Assembly: GCF_000172635.2 (NCBI RefSeq)
Contig: NC_018632.1
Span: forward strand, 620,001-684,000
Direction of reading: 5' to 3'
DNA length: 64,000 nucleotides
Source of the DNA: Alteromonas macleodii ATCC 27126
Lineage (GTDB): Bacteria; Pseudomonadota; Gammaproteobacteria; Enterobacterales; Alteromonadaceae
Below, one piece after another: positions 24,877 through 32,945 of the stretch. A program made the translations under genes and the position numbers. Position 1 is the first letter of the stretch. Each line of letters begins with the position of its first letter. Under the pieces are notes generated by a model. It was not told the origin of the DNA, did no database searches, and saw only the letters and a program-made list of their open reading frames with translations.

Positions 24877-25445
24877 TCAACGGCCACATCAAGCTGCTGC
24901 ATAACGTAGTCCCATAAAGCCGGTGCGCAAGATTTAAGGTGAGCATTACGCTTCTCAATTTTCTCCCTTGCAATACCGTGACGCTTCCAGCTTCCTCCGT
25001 TGTCTTTCATATTTTGAAATACGGGAAGTACGCGGTCCATTGATTTTGCAAATTCTGCATCGGCGGTTTCCGCTGCTTCAAACTCAAGCCATAAATCGAG
25101 CATTTCACTACTAAGTGGACTCGGCAATAAACCAAAAATGCGCTTAGCGGCAGCTACTTCTTTCTCGGCTTGTGCGTCGTGATCTGTTTGATGATTGAAA
25201 GCAAACATGTCGCCAGCATCAATTTCCACAATATCGTGAATAAGGATCATGCGAATAACGCGGGTCACATCTATGGGTTTAGCCGCATATTCGCTTAGCA
25301 TATTTGCCATTAATGCAACATGCCAGCTGTGCTCTGCGGAGTTTTCCTGTCGATAGTTATCACAGGGTAGGGTGATCTGGCGCTTAACTGCTTTTAGCTG
25401 GTCAAGTTCACAGATAAAGTCAGCAAAGTCACTTACTGCATACAT
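24855..25445 (-). CDS. HD-domain phosphohydrolase (YfbR/HDDC2-like)
   Basis: 196-residue metal-dependent phosphohydrolase. Metal ligands of the HD fold are seen as H in ENSAEHSWHVALMANML and HD in IRMILIHDIVEIDAGDMF. YfbR in E. coli and HDDC2 in eukaryotes are 5'-deoxynucleotidases, so nucleotide-pool sanitation is likely. An ATG at 25445 with GGAG 7 bases upstream is preferred; the longer frame starting at 25487 would run through the dsbA terminator hairpin. The gene lies downstream of dsbA on the same strand but is separated from it by that terminator. Confidence 0.85.
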   Translation of the reverse strand: MYAVSDFADFICELDQLKAVKRQITLPCDNYRQENSAEHSWHVALMANMLSEYAAKPIDVTRVIRMILIHDIVEIDAGDMFAFNHQTDHDAQAEKEVAAAKRIFGLLPSPLSSEMLDLWLEFEAAETADAEFAKSMDRVLPVFQNMKDNGGSWKRHGIAREKIEKRNAHLKSCAPALWDYVMQQLDVAVEKGWLSQ

Positions 25446-25465
25446 TGGGATGCTCCAAGGCGTAA

Positions 25466-25489
25466 AAATGGGCGCCTGAGCGCCCATTT
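25466..25489 (-). terminator. Terminator after the DsbA-like gene
   Basis: AAATGGGCGC and GCGCCCATTT form a perfect 10-bp stem with a 4-base loop. On the minus strand the stem is followed by TTTTT, which fits termination of the dsbA transcript. Confidence 0.82.
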
Positions 25490-25530
25490 AATTATTCAAG
25501 GTCTAATGAGTGTATTGGTTATTAACCAAA

Positions 25531-26163
25531 TTATTTTTGCTCAGATAGCCACACGATTAGGTCAGCGATGTCGTCGAAGGTCATGTCAGCAGTGAAAGTA
25601 GGCTGATATTTACCGTTGATAATAAAGCTTGGCACACCAGTTAGGTGCTCACGATACTCATCAATTTGCTGTTGATTCTTGCGCACCATGCTATTTACGC
25701 CGAAGCTTTTAGCCATTTTGTCAAACTCTTCACCGTCTACACCGTTTACAACGAAGATATTGCGAAGGTCTTTCAAGCCAGTGATAGATGCACGTTGCTT
25801 GTGGATATAGTTAAAAATAGCGCCGTTCATCGCGTCTTCTTGCTTCATAGCGCGCGCAATTAGCATGGCTTTAGTTGCATCGTCTTGAACTTCTGGTCCA
25901 GTAAAACGCATAAAGTTTACATGCACCTTATTGAATTTCGTGCCGTCGCTTTTCTTTTCTTTAATTTGCGCAACGATAGGTTCGAACTGGAAGCAGTGAG
26001 GGCACCAAAATGAGAAGTACTCAGTAATAACAGGCTTATCTGTGGCTTCTTTATCAAGCACAGTATAGTGCGTACCTTCTTTCCATTTAGACGCTGGCTC
26101 CTGAGCGCATGCTGTTAGTGGCAAAAGCATTGCCATGACAAACATTACTGCAAACTTTTTCAT
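25531..26163 (-). CDS. dsbA: DsbA-like thiol:disulfide oxidoreductase, predicted lipoprotein
   Basis: 210-residue periplasmic oxidase that introduces disulfides into exported proteins. The thioredoxin-fold active site is CPHC in YFSFWCPHCFQFEPIV, and the cis-Pro loop is TGVPSFIINGKY. Unlike E. coli DsbA, the signal region MKKFAVMFVMAMLLPLTAC ends in a lipobox (LTAC), so the enzyme is probably lipid-anchored. Start: ATG 26163, with AGGAT upstream; a TTG at 26184 is a weaker alternative. Confidence 0.88.
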   Translation of the reverse strand: MKKFAVMFVMAMLLPLTACAQEPASKWKEGTHYTVLDKEATDKPVITEYFSFWCPHCFQFEPIVAQIKEKKSDGTKFNKVHVNFMRFTGPEVQDDATKAMLIARAMKQEDAMNGAIFNYIHKQRASITGLKDLRNIFVVNGVDGEEFDKMAKSFGVNSMVRKNQQQIDEYREHLTGVPSFIINGKYQPTFTADMTFDDIADLIVWLSEQK

Positions 26164-26471
26164 GGAATATAATCCTATGTTCAAAAAACTATTATCGATA
26201 CCGAGGTTATCACAGGCTTGTTCGCTTAACTAGGACCTGTTCTACTTTAATGCCTTAGTACGCGACAAGCTCACTAAAAAACGCGACTCAAGGTTTAGGT
26301 AAATGCAGTATTTTATATACGCATGATGAACAGAGTCTGAATCATCAGGTCCTAACAGAAACTCAAAGAAAAAGGGCTATAACCATGTATAGCCCTTTAT
26401 TGTTTGTTGATTTCACGTTGAGTTTTGCCTTTAAGCAACGCTCAACAGAAGGTTCATTAACGTTACATCAC
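26164..26471. other. Intergenic stretch between btuB and dsbA
   Basis: Holds the btuB terminator (26371-26398) and a distant inverted repeat TAGGACCTG (26231) / CAGGTCCTA (26346). Nothing else was recognised. Confidence 0.4.
26371..26398 (-). terminator. Terminator of btuB
   Basis: AAAGGGCTATA pairs with TATAGCCCTTT around a 6-base loop; on the minus strand TTTTTC follows. It lies 74 bases after the btuB stop. Confidence 0.82.
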
Positions 26472-28394
26472 TTACATGCTGTAGTTAACTGAAAGTAGAG
26501 CGCGACGCTCTTGGCCTGCATAACCTACAATGTCTTCATAATCAGTATCAAATACATTGTCGACCTTCAACGAGACCTGCCACTGCTTATCTATCTGATA
26601 GCCTAAATTAACGGTTGCAAGCGTATAGGCTGACAGCGCCAGAGTCTGAGACGGTTCAGGGAAAGGAGGGAAGAAGGTGTCGTAATGACTCCCTGTGTAA
26701 GCTAGCTTGGTGTAAAAGCTGAACTTCTCCGTTCCAAAGTCAGTGTTGTAGGTTAATGAGCCTTGGTGACGGGCACGACGCAGTTCAGTGGTTGTTATAC
26801 CATTGTCGGTTTGTTCCGCATCTAGATAACTATACGCTGCGGTAAAATCACCATAGCCACTGTCCCAGTTAAGTTCTAGATCAATACCTTCTCGCGAGCT
26901 TTCACCGTCGATATTATCGGCACTATATGCACCCAAATCTGACACAAATACGAAGCCATTGATTTCGTCTTCAAGGTCGGTAGTGTATGCGCTGATTTGT
27001 GCAGACAGTGATTTCCAGTTTGCCTTAACGCCTATTTCCCATTCTTCACTGGTTTCAGGTTCTAAGTTTGGGTTGCCGATGAAGCTTGCTGGGAAGTAGC
27101 CAAAGCGCTCGGTGAAGGTGGGGGTTTTAACAGCTTTACCATAGCTGGTAAAAACAGCGTAGTAATCGTTAAGCTGCCATGTAAGGCCACCGCGATAACT
27201 TACGGCATTGTCGAACTCACTGTTGTTGTCGAATCGTGCGCTTAGTGTTGCGGTTAGCGACTCGGTTAGCTGGCCATTTGTCTCGGCAAATACGCTATAA
27301 GTATTGTCGTGCTGCTTCTGGTTCGGATCGCCAAATGCAATTGGGCCGCGCTGGGTAAAAAGGCGCTGTAGGTATTCAACACCGCCAGCAAAATCCCAGT
27401 TATCCATGGTATAGAAACCTGTCCAGTTTAGCTCTATGCGCTCACCAGTGGTGCCGCCAGTGTCTGCACCTGACTCAGTGTTATCGTTATCGTCTTTGCG
27501 ATAATGCGCACTTAGCGCTGAGCGATAACCTGTATTTTCCGGAGCAAATTCCCATCTTAATTTCGCGCTAATTTGTGAACCATCCGTCACGTTATCTGAG
27601 TCAGCAGGAAGGCCTGTCGTCACAAAATCAGTGCTGTCGTAATCGTTCTCGTACTGAACCGTGCGAAGGTTAGCTATTAACGTATGCTCCGACGTTGCGG
27701 CATAATTAATATTAATGCCAGCGGTCATGTTGTCGTAGCCATCATCTTCGTTACCAACACGAGATACGTTGTCACCGTCGGTACGTATGTAGCTGGCGTA
27801 TGCAGAAATACCTACGTTATCGCTTTGCGAGCGCGCGTTCATGCTGCCCTGCAACGTACCTTGTGTGCCAACGCCAGCAGAGAAGTCTACGTGTGACGCA
27901 TTATCGGCAAACTGGCCTGATTTCGTAGTAATGCTCAATACACCACCGATAGCGCCGCTGCCCCATCTTGCGCTCTGCGGGCCTCGAAGAAGTTCTATGC
28001 GCACCACGTTTGCGCTAGTTAAGTGAGCAAGGTCAACTAGGCTTCCTTGGCCTACGTCGTTGGCAACAACGCCATCAATTAAAACAAGTAGATGGTTGGT
28101 TTCACCGCCGCGCACGCGCAGCTCTGTTAAGCCACCAGGACTGCCTGACTGAGACAAGCTAACGCCAGGTAGGCCGCGAATTAGATCGGTAAGTTGAAGT
28201 GCGCCCGAAGCTTTAATGTCGCTTTCAGTTAGCACCGATACTGAACCAGGAAGTTTGGTTAACGAAATAGGCAAACGCGTGCCTGTTACTGTTAAAGTTT
28301 CAATATCTTGGTCAGAAGTTTGAGCAAAGGCAGGTGTGCTTAAGCACGAAATAACTGCAGCGCTAAGGGCTGCTTTAGTAAAATGTGTACGCAT
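26472..28394 (-). CDS. btuB: TonB-dependent vitamin B12 receptor
   Basis: Outer-membrane receptor of 640 residues for cobalamin uptake. The signal peptide ends in PAFAQ (about 25), followed by a TonB box (DIETLTVTGTR) and a plug domain (VSVLTESDIKASGALQ; GLPGVSLSQSG; RVRGGETNHLLVLIDGV), then a 22-strand barrel. The final residues are SVNYSM, so the last residue is Met and not the usual Phe. A cobalamin riboswitch lies upstream (28490-28680), which fixes the substrate. I chose ATG 28394; an in-frame GTG at 28424 would add ten residues before a good signal peptide and is less likely. Confidence 0.92.
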   Translation of the reverse strand: MRTHFTKAALSAAVISCLSTPAFAQTSDQDIETLTVTGTRLPISLTKLPGSVSVLTESDIKASGALQLTDLIRGLPGVSLSQSGSPGGLTELRVRGGETNHLLVLIDGVVANDVGQGSLVDLAHLTSANVVRIELLRGPQSARWGSGAIGGVLSITTKSGQFADNASHVDFSAGVGTQGTLQGSMNARSQSDNVGISAYASYIRTDGDNVSRVGNEDDGYDNMTAGININYAATSEHTLIANLRTVQYENDYDSTDFVTTGLPADSDNVTDGSQISAKLRWEFAPENTGYRSALSAHYRKDDNDNTESGADTGGTTGERIELNWTGFYTMDNWDFAGGVEYLQRLFTQRGPIAFGDPNQKQHDNTYSVFAETNGQLTESLTATLSARFDNNSEFDNAVSYRGGLTWQLNDYYAVFTSYGKAVKTPTFTERFGYFPASFIGNPNLEPETSEEWEIGVKANWKSLSAQISAYTTDLEDEINGFVFVSDLGAYSADNIDGESSREGIDLELNWDSGYGDFTAAYSYLDAEQTDNGITTTELRRARHQGSLTYNTDFGTEKFSFYTKLAYTGSHYDTFFPPFPEPSQTLALSAYTLATVNLGYQIDKQWQVSLKVDNVFDTDYEDIVGYAGQERRALLSVNYSM

Positions 28395-28489
28395 GGTTTT
28401 TATGTTGTCTTTGATGCGCTCCACCCGAGCACATGATTAGGGAAAGTGCACGCATTGCTTAATTATGGATGTGAGCAAGCAAACGACAC

Positions 28490-28680
28490 CATGAAGTACA
28501 GGCCGGTATCCGGGCTTACTCACCATTACTAAAAATGTAATAGCTCTTTTGCCTTCCCATCTAATGGCGTTTAATACGTAACGCATAAAAGACAGTGGCG
28601 TATGAAAAGAAAACGACAACGCGTTGAGTTTACCGTTGCGGGGGCAGCATCAGTTTTTCACTGATTTCCCGTTTAACCCT
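28490..28680 (-). promoter_or_regulatory. Cobalamin (B12) riboswitch
   Basis: Read on the minus strand the region shows the family's conserved blocks in order: GGGAA, GCTGCCCCCGCAACGGTAA, GCCACTGT, GGGAAGG, and the B12-box-like AGCCCGGATACCGGCC. The spacing fits the class. It lies about 95 bases upstream of btuB and is expected to shut off btuB expression when adenosylcobalamin is plentiful. Confidence 0.92.
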
Positions 28681-28694
28681 TGTCGCCGTAGTTA

Positions 28695-28759
28695 ATACCA
28701 ATCCGCATAGATAATTGCCCACTCACGCTGAGTGGGTAATTATCTATGCGGACTGGTAT
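28695..28759. repeat. MITE-like palindromic repeat, copy 1 (short form)
   Basis: Arms of 30 bases match at 28 positions around a 5-base loop. Each end begins ATACCA.TCCGCATAGAT and the inner end of the arm is CCCACTC. The element has no gene. The same ends occur at 52773-52925, and a lone arm at 34812-34840. It forms a strong hairpin in either transcript and lies just upstream of the btuB riboswitch. Confidence 0.8.
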
Positions 28760-28920
28760 AATACGGAGCTAGACAAGAGCACCTACACACTGTCGATTAT
28801 ATCTAAGTTAAAAAGTGATAGCGAATACGGTTTCTTATACCTTACGCTTTTTCGTAACCGCCATAAGATTATCGGCAACGGTCATCGAAAAAGCGTTTTT
28901 TCAGCAGTAAAGGGGCTGGC

Positions 28921-29903
28921 TCAATATCCTAATTTCAGTGGAGGCTCTTGAAGGGCCGATAGCTGTTCTTTCAGAGCAAGTATTTGGCCTTCCCAGTATT
29001 TGTCTTCAGCAAACCAAGGAAATGCCCGCGGAAAAGCAGGGTCTTCCCAGCGTCGTGAAAGCCATGCCATGTAATGCACCATTCGCATAGCGCGGAGGGG
29101 CTCAATAAGTGGCAACTGTGCAGTGTCAAACGGGTGAAACTCCTCGTATGCTTCAACCAAAGTATCGATCTGCAATAGTTGTTGTTGGCGGTCGCCGCTT
29201 AGCATCATCCACAAATCTTGGATAGCAGGGCCCATGCGGCAATCATCTAAATCAACGAAGGTAGGGCCATCGCGCCACAGTATATTGCCTGGGTGGCAGT
29301 CACCGTGAAGCCGAATACTTGATGTTGGCTTATACGCTTTTTTCGTGGCATCAATAACGGGGTTAAGTATGGCAAAAATGCTGTCTTTAGATGCTCTGGC
29401 AGCAGTGTGCTTTTCATAAGCACCTGCTTCGGTTCATCGAGGTAACTTTCAATATCAATCGAGGGACGATGTGCAAACCCTTTAGCATGGGCCACGCGGT
29501 GGATACGGCCAATGAAACGCCCCATCCATTCGAGTTGATCAAGGTTGTCATTTTCGAATTGTCTACCGCCCACCGAAGGAAATAACGCAAATCGATAGTC
29601 AGTTTCGGCCACGGTGTGATGATGCAGCGTGCTGCCATTGAGAGAAATGGGCGCAGCCAATGGAATTTCGTTATCGATTAGCTCTGCAGCAAACGCGTGT
29701 TCTTCAAGAATTTGAGCGTCGGTCCATCGACCTGGGCGATAGAATTTTGCTACATAGCGCTGACCGTCTTCAGCCAAAAACTGATAGACGCGGTTTTCAT
29801 AACTATTTAGTGCTAGCAAACCGCTTTGAAGAAAAATGCCCTGACTTTCCAGGGCATCTAATATGGTGTCTGGGCTAAGCCCAGAGAATGAAAAATCTGT
29901 CAT
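28921..29903 (-). pseudogene. srkA: Stress-response kinase SrkA (YihE/RdoA), frameshifted
   Basis: The two open frames 29247-29903 and 28921-29235 together encode a normal-length SrkA (about 327 residues). The first frame gives the N-lobe and start of the C-lobe (SYENRVYQFLAEDGQRYVAKFY, with the catalytic-region Lys). The second gives DLWMMLSGDRQQ and the C-terminal helices. The catalytic stretch HGDCHPGNILW and the metal-binding FVDLDD appear only in the second frame. One extra base in the run TTT at 29386-29388 (plus strand) restores HLKDSIFAILNPVIDATKKAY. As it stands no active kinase can be made. The gene overlaps ccoG by 4 bases. Confidence 0.85.
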
Positions 29904-31330
29904 CGATAAAGGAATTTAGTTGGCTCATCAACGGTAACCGTTTCCCCATCAATAGTGGAGGTTACACTGATAAAAATATCGGTAACCGTATCTTCCAGAT
30001 TATAGGCGTCAGTTGCAACTGAAATTGGCGTGCTATACACCGCACCGCCTTCAACTGTTACAGTTTGCTCACCAATGTACTTGTAGTCAGGCAAACCTTT
30101 TACAGCAATAGAGTAGGTTTGGGTTTGCTGAGTTTTGTTAAGTACTTTTATTGTATAAACGTTCTCAATTAGCCCTTCATTCGTTTCGCGGTATAGCGAG
30201 TTTCTGTCGCGGATAATGTCAACTTCGGTGGGGCTGCGCATCCAAATATTGGCAAACAGCAAGCCTATCATCACCACTAAAACTACAAAGTAACCAATTA
30301 ACTTTGGACGTAAAATATGAGTCTTACCGCCAGCTAGTTCTTCTTCAGAGGTAAAGCTTATCAGGCCTTTAGGATAACCCATTTTATCCATAACACCGTT
30401 ACACGCATCAACACAGGCGCCGCAGTTGATGCATTCGTATTGTAAGCCATTTCGTATATCGATACCGGTTGGGCATACCTGAACACACAGGTTGCAGTCT
30501 ATACAGTCGCCTAACCCTTTTTCTTTTACTTGCTCGTGACTAAGTTTGCGTGGTCGCGGGCCGCGTTGCTCTCCACGCTTTGCATCGTACGATACCGTAA
30601 ACGTGTCTTTGTCGAACATGGCAGACTGAAAACGCGCATACGGGCAAATGTGCGTGCACATGATTTCGCGCATGTAGCCAGCGTTTCCGTACGTACATAC
30701 GGCAAAGAAAATAACCGATAAACCTGCCCAGAAGCTGGTGTTAAATGTTACAAAATCGATAAACAGTTCATCAATTGGCGTAAAGTAGCCAACGAAGGTT
30801 AAAGCCGTTAACAGCGCTACCAATACCCAAGCGGTGTGCTTAGCTGTTTTACGCAAAAATTTATCTGCATCCATTTTGCGTGCATCTAGCGCTATACGCT
30901 TGTTGCGCGGGCCTTCGAATTTCTCTTCGAACCACGTATAAATGTATACCCACGTTGTTTGAGGACACATAAATCCACACCACACTCGACCAGCGAAAGT
31001 GGTGACGAAGAACAGCGCAAAGGCGGAAACAATAAATATATAGGCCAGTAAAGTGAGATCTTGAGGCCATAAGGTTAGAGAGAATATAGTAAATCGCTGC
31101 TCGCCGATGTCGAGTAGCACGGCTTGATGCCCGTTGTACTGAATCCATGGAATGATGGCAAAGAGGCCCAAAAAGAAAAGGCCAAACATGCGTCTAAACG
31201 TCTCCAGAGGGCCTTGTACAGCCCGCACATAAATACGGCTACGAGAGTCGTGGCGTTTACCCTCAGGTCCACCTTTGGGTTTATGTACTTTTACCGGTGT
31301 AACGGTCTTTACCGGTATTTGTTCATTCAT
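29900..31330 (-). CDS. ccoG: Cytochrome oxidase accessory protein CcoG/RdxA
   Basis: 476-residue membrane iron-sulfur protein needed for cbb3 oxidase assembly, probably as a cupric reductase. It has an N-terminal set of about five helices with CGFMCPQTTWVYIYTWFE, two ferredoxin-type clusters (CIDCNLCVQVCP and CINCGACVDAC), and a C-terminal periplasmic immunoglobulin-like domain (TYSIAVKGLPDYKY). An FNR-like site (31394-31407) is upstream, matching the usual oxygen control. The next gene, srkA, overlaps its stop codon. The ccoNOPQ operon is not in this window. Confidence 0.92.
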   Translation of the reverse strand: MNEQIPVKTVTPVKVHKPKGGPEGKRHDSRSRIYVRAVQGPLETFRRMFGLFFLGLFAIIPWIQYNGHQAVLLDIGEQRFTIFSLTLWPQDLTLLAYIFIVSAFALFFVTTFAGRVWCGFMCPQTTWVYIYTWFEEKFEGPRNKRIALDARKMDADKFLRKTAKHTAWVLVALLTALTFVGYFTPIDELFIDFVTFNTSFWAGLSVIFFAVCTYGNAGYMREIMCTHICPYARFQSAMFDKDTFTVSYDAKRGEQRGPRPRKLSHEQVKEKGLGDCIDCNLCVQVCPTGIDIRNGLQYECINCGACVDACNGVMDKMGYPKGLISFTSEEELAGGKTHILRPKLIGYFVVLVVMIGLLFANIWMRSPTEVDIIRDRNSLYRETNEGLIENVYTIKVLNKTQQTQTYSIAVKGLPDYKYIGEQTVTVEGGAVYSTPISVATDAYNLEDTVTDIFISVTSTIDGETVTVDEPTKFLYR

Positions 31331-31393
31331 AGCTTAACCTTGTGTGACGTAACGAACTGCCTGTGCAGTATAACTGCGTTCAAAACGTCATAT

Positions 31394-31407
31394 TTAATGT
31401 AGATCAA
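31394..31407. promoter_or_regulatory. FNR/Anr-like site upstream of ccoG
   Basis: TTAAT-GTAG-ATCAA differs from the FNR consensus TTGAT-N4-ATCAA at one base. It lies 64 bases before the ccoG start on the minus strand. FNR-type control of ccoG is known in other gammaproteobacteria. Confidence 0.5.
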
Positions 31408-31578
31408 TAATGCGGCGTATGGTGTATCTTTTTAAAGTTTCAGTCAATACTGAAACTTCAGAACGTAAGTCGTTTTTTGTTTTGATTTCCTCAGTCTATG
31501 TAACTTTGTAAATAGTTAAATACAGCTACGTGAATAATGAGGATTAATATAACGGCCAGATGCCATTTGATGTCCAAC

Positions 31579-31662
31579 ATCGACGATTAGGCTTTACCTA
31601 CTATACATGAGTATAGTTTGCTGTATTTACAGGTAAACCGATATGACCCTATTATCGTCGAT
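31579..31662. repeat. Nested inverted repeat
   Basis: Three pairs of arms are nested: ATCGACGAT (31579) with ATCGTCGAT (31654), TTTACCT (31593) with AGGTAAA (31631), and ACTATAC (31600) with GTATAGT (31611). The innermost pair has a 4-base loop. It has no coding potential and no T-run. Confidence 0.5.
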
Positions 31663-31810
31663 AATAATGTGGTCAATTACCGTTTGAATCGTGTACAGTG
31701 AGCATTGTGAAAATGTAAATTGGCAAAGTGTAGTTGAGCACATAGTGAGAAAGGTGCTAAAAAATTGGCGCTATTTGTAGTAAACGTCTGTCAAAGTTAG
31801 CTGAGAAGTC

Positions 31811-32182
31811 ATGTTAAGGTTCTTTATCATCGCTGCTGAAATTATTGTTTTGGTAATTGTGCTGCGGTCTCCTTTTGTTCAGTATCTCTTTGAAGATATC
31901 CAGAACTCGCTTTCTGAATGGCTAGTTTCAATTGCCACCTTACCGGAGCGAGAAGAACTGCGTAGTTTACAAGATAAAATTAATATCCAGCTGAGTCCCT
32001 TAAAGCCTTACCAGCAAACATATGTTCAGCAAATCACCGCTGATAGCGCAAGCGTTAAACGTTTTTATCACACCTATTGTGAAAAGGACGATATAAACCC
32101 CAACTTTACGGGAACTAAACGCGTTCAACTATGCCTAATCATTAAACAGTCGTCAGTTATGCAAGTAGCAAAGCGAGACTAG
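31811..32182 (+). CDS. Hypothetical protein with one N-terminal membrane helix
   Basis: A 123-residue protein. The N-terminus (about residues 3-22) is a hydrophobic helix and the rest is a polar, mixed helical region with two Cys (HTYCEKDD and QLCLII). No family was recognised. The ATG at 31811 has only a weak upstream purine stretch. It lies alone between ccoG (divergent) and the DUF3016 gene (124 bases downstream). Function unknown. Confidence 0.55.
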   Translation: MLRFFIIAAEIIVLVIVLRSPFVQYLFEDIQNSLSEWLVSIATLPEREELRSLQDKINIQLSPLKPYQQTYVQQITADSASVKRFYHTYCEKDDINPNFTGTKRVQLCLIIKQSSVMQVAKRD

Positions 32183-32305
32183 CCAATTTTAACAAGGTTG
32201 GTTAAATATAAAGCTGATATAAAAGCCGACAATTGCTGCATGCTAAGCTTTCTCTAAATGTCTTGCTAACTCATAGTTTAAACGACTGAATTTAGGAGCA
32301 TAAAA

Positions 32306-32851
32306 GTGAATAAATTACGTACTTTTTCTTGTTTAAGCTGCGCCACAGCGGTGGGACTCCTTACCGTTTTTGCTCCCACTCAAGCCGCTGAGGTGAAGAT
32401 AACGTGGGAAGAACCTGAGTCTTATAGCGATGTAAGACCAACCAATGAATCTCGTAAACGGTTCCGCGAACGAACGCTACAAGAGCTTGAAGAACATATT
32501 GTAGATTTGGCCAGTGATTTACCTGAGTCGCAAGTGCTGTCAATGACAGTAACAAACGTTGATTTAGCTGGCCAAGTTTGGCCAAGCCAGTTTGTCGGTT
32601 TCGGTAACGGCGCCGGTAGCGACGTCCGTATCATTAAGCGCGTTGATATTCCTAGAATGACATTTAGCTACTCGTTGGCTAATGCCGACGGTCAGGTCAT
32701 TTTAAGTGGTGAAGATGTGAAACTTAAAGATATGGATTTTATGGAGTCGAATATTCGTCGCAATCGCACGGAATCGCTTTCTTATGAAAAAGCGATGCTT
32801 AACGATTGGTTTTCAGATACCTTTTCAACCCAAGTAGCAGCGAACGACTAA
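32306..32851 (+). CDS. DUF3016-family secreted protein
   Basis: 181-residue exported protein. A signal peptide ends near TQAAE (about residue 28), and the mature part begins VKITWEEPESYSDVRP, the opening typical of DUF3016, with a helix ERTLQELEEHIVDLASDLP and later strands ending in SLANADGQVILSGEDVKLKD. The family is widespread in marine gammaproteobacteria, and its function is not known. The start is GTG at 32306 with TAGGAGCATAAAA before it. A bidirectional terminator follows. Confidence 0.8.
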   Translation: MNKLRTFSCLSCATAVGLLTVFAPTQAAEVKITWEEPESYSDVRPTNESRKRFRERTLQELEEHIVDLASDLPESQVLSMTVTNVDLAGQVWPSQFVGFGNGAGSDVRIIKRVDIPRMTFSYSLANADGQVILSGEDVKLKDMDFMESNIRRNRTESLSYEKAMLNDWFSDTFSTQVAAND

Positions 32852-32872
32852 TAGTTTCATTCAAATCATAAT

Positions 32873-32901
32873 AAAAAAGGTCACATATAGTGACCTTTTT
32901 T
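32873..32901. terminator. Bidirectional terminator
   Basis: AAAAAAGGTCAC pairs with GTGACCTTTTTT around a 5-base loop. It separates the convergent DUF3016 gene and acyl-CoA dehydrogenase gene and can work for both. Confidence 0.88.
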
Positions 32902-32945
32902 GCATTCATAGTCCATATTTCACGGGCTATAGCAGTATAAGCTGC

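Larger units (their letters stand above)
31331..31810. other. Divergent intergenic region upstream of ccoG
   Basis: 480 bases with an FNR-like site and a nested inverted repeat (both listed) and presumably the promoters of ccoG and the hypothetical gene at 31811. No gene is seen. Confidence 0.5.

Noticed and set aside
25446..25487. A longer start for the HD-domain gene
   Set aside because: The extension would cross the dsbA terminator hairpin; ATG 25445 has GGAG upstream.
26231..26354. Distant inverted repeat TAGGACCTG / CAGGTCCTA
   Set aside because: Only 9-base arms separated by more than 100 bases and no match to the MITE-like family; too weak to call.
26472..28424. GTG 28424 as the btuB start
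   Set aside because: It would add ten polar residues before a normal signal peptide; ATG 28394 gives the standard N-terminus, although its ribosome-binding site is weak.
28715..28951. A 78-residue open frame starting inside the palindromic repeat
   Set aside because: Its first codons are repeat sequence, it has no family signature and it runs into the srkA 3' end; it is probably chance.
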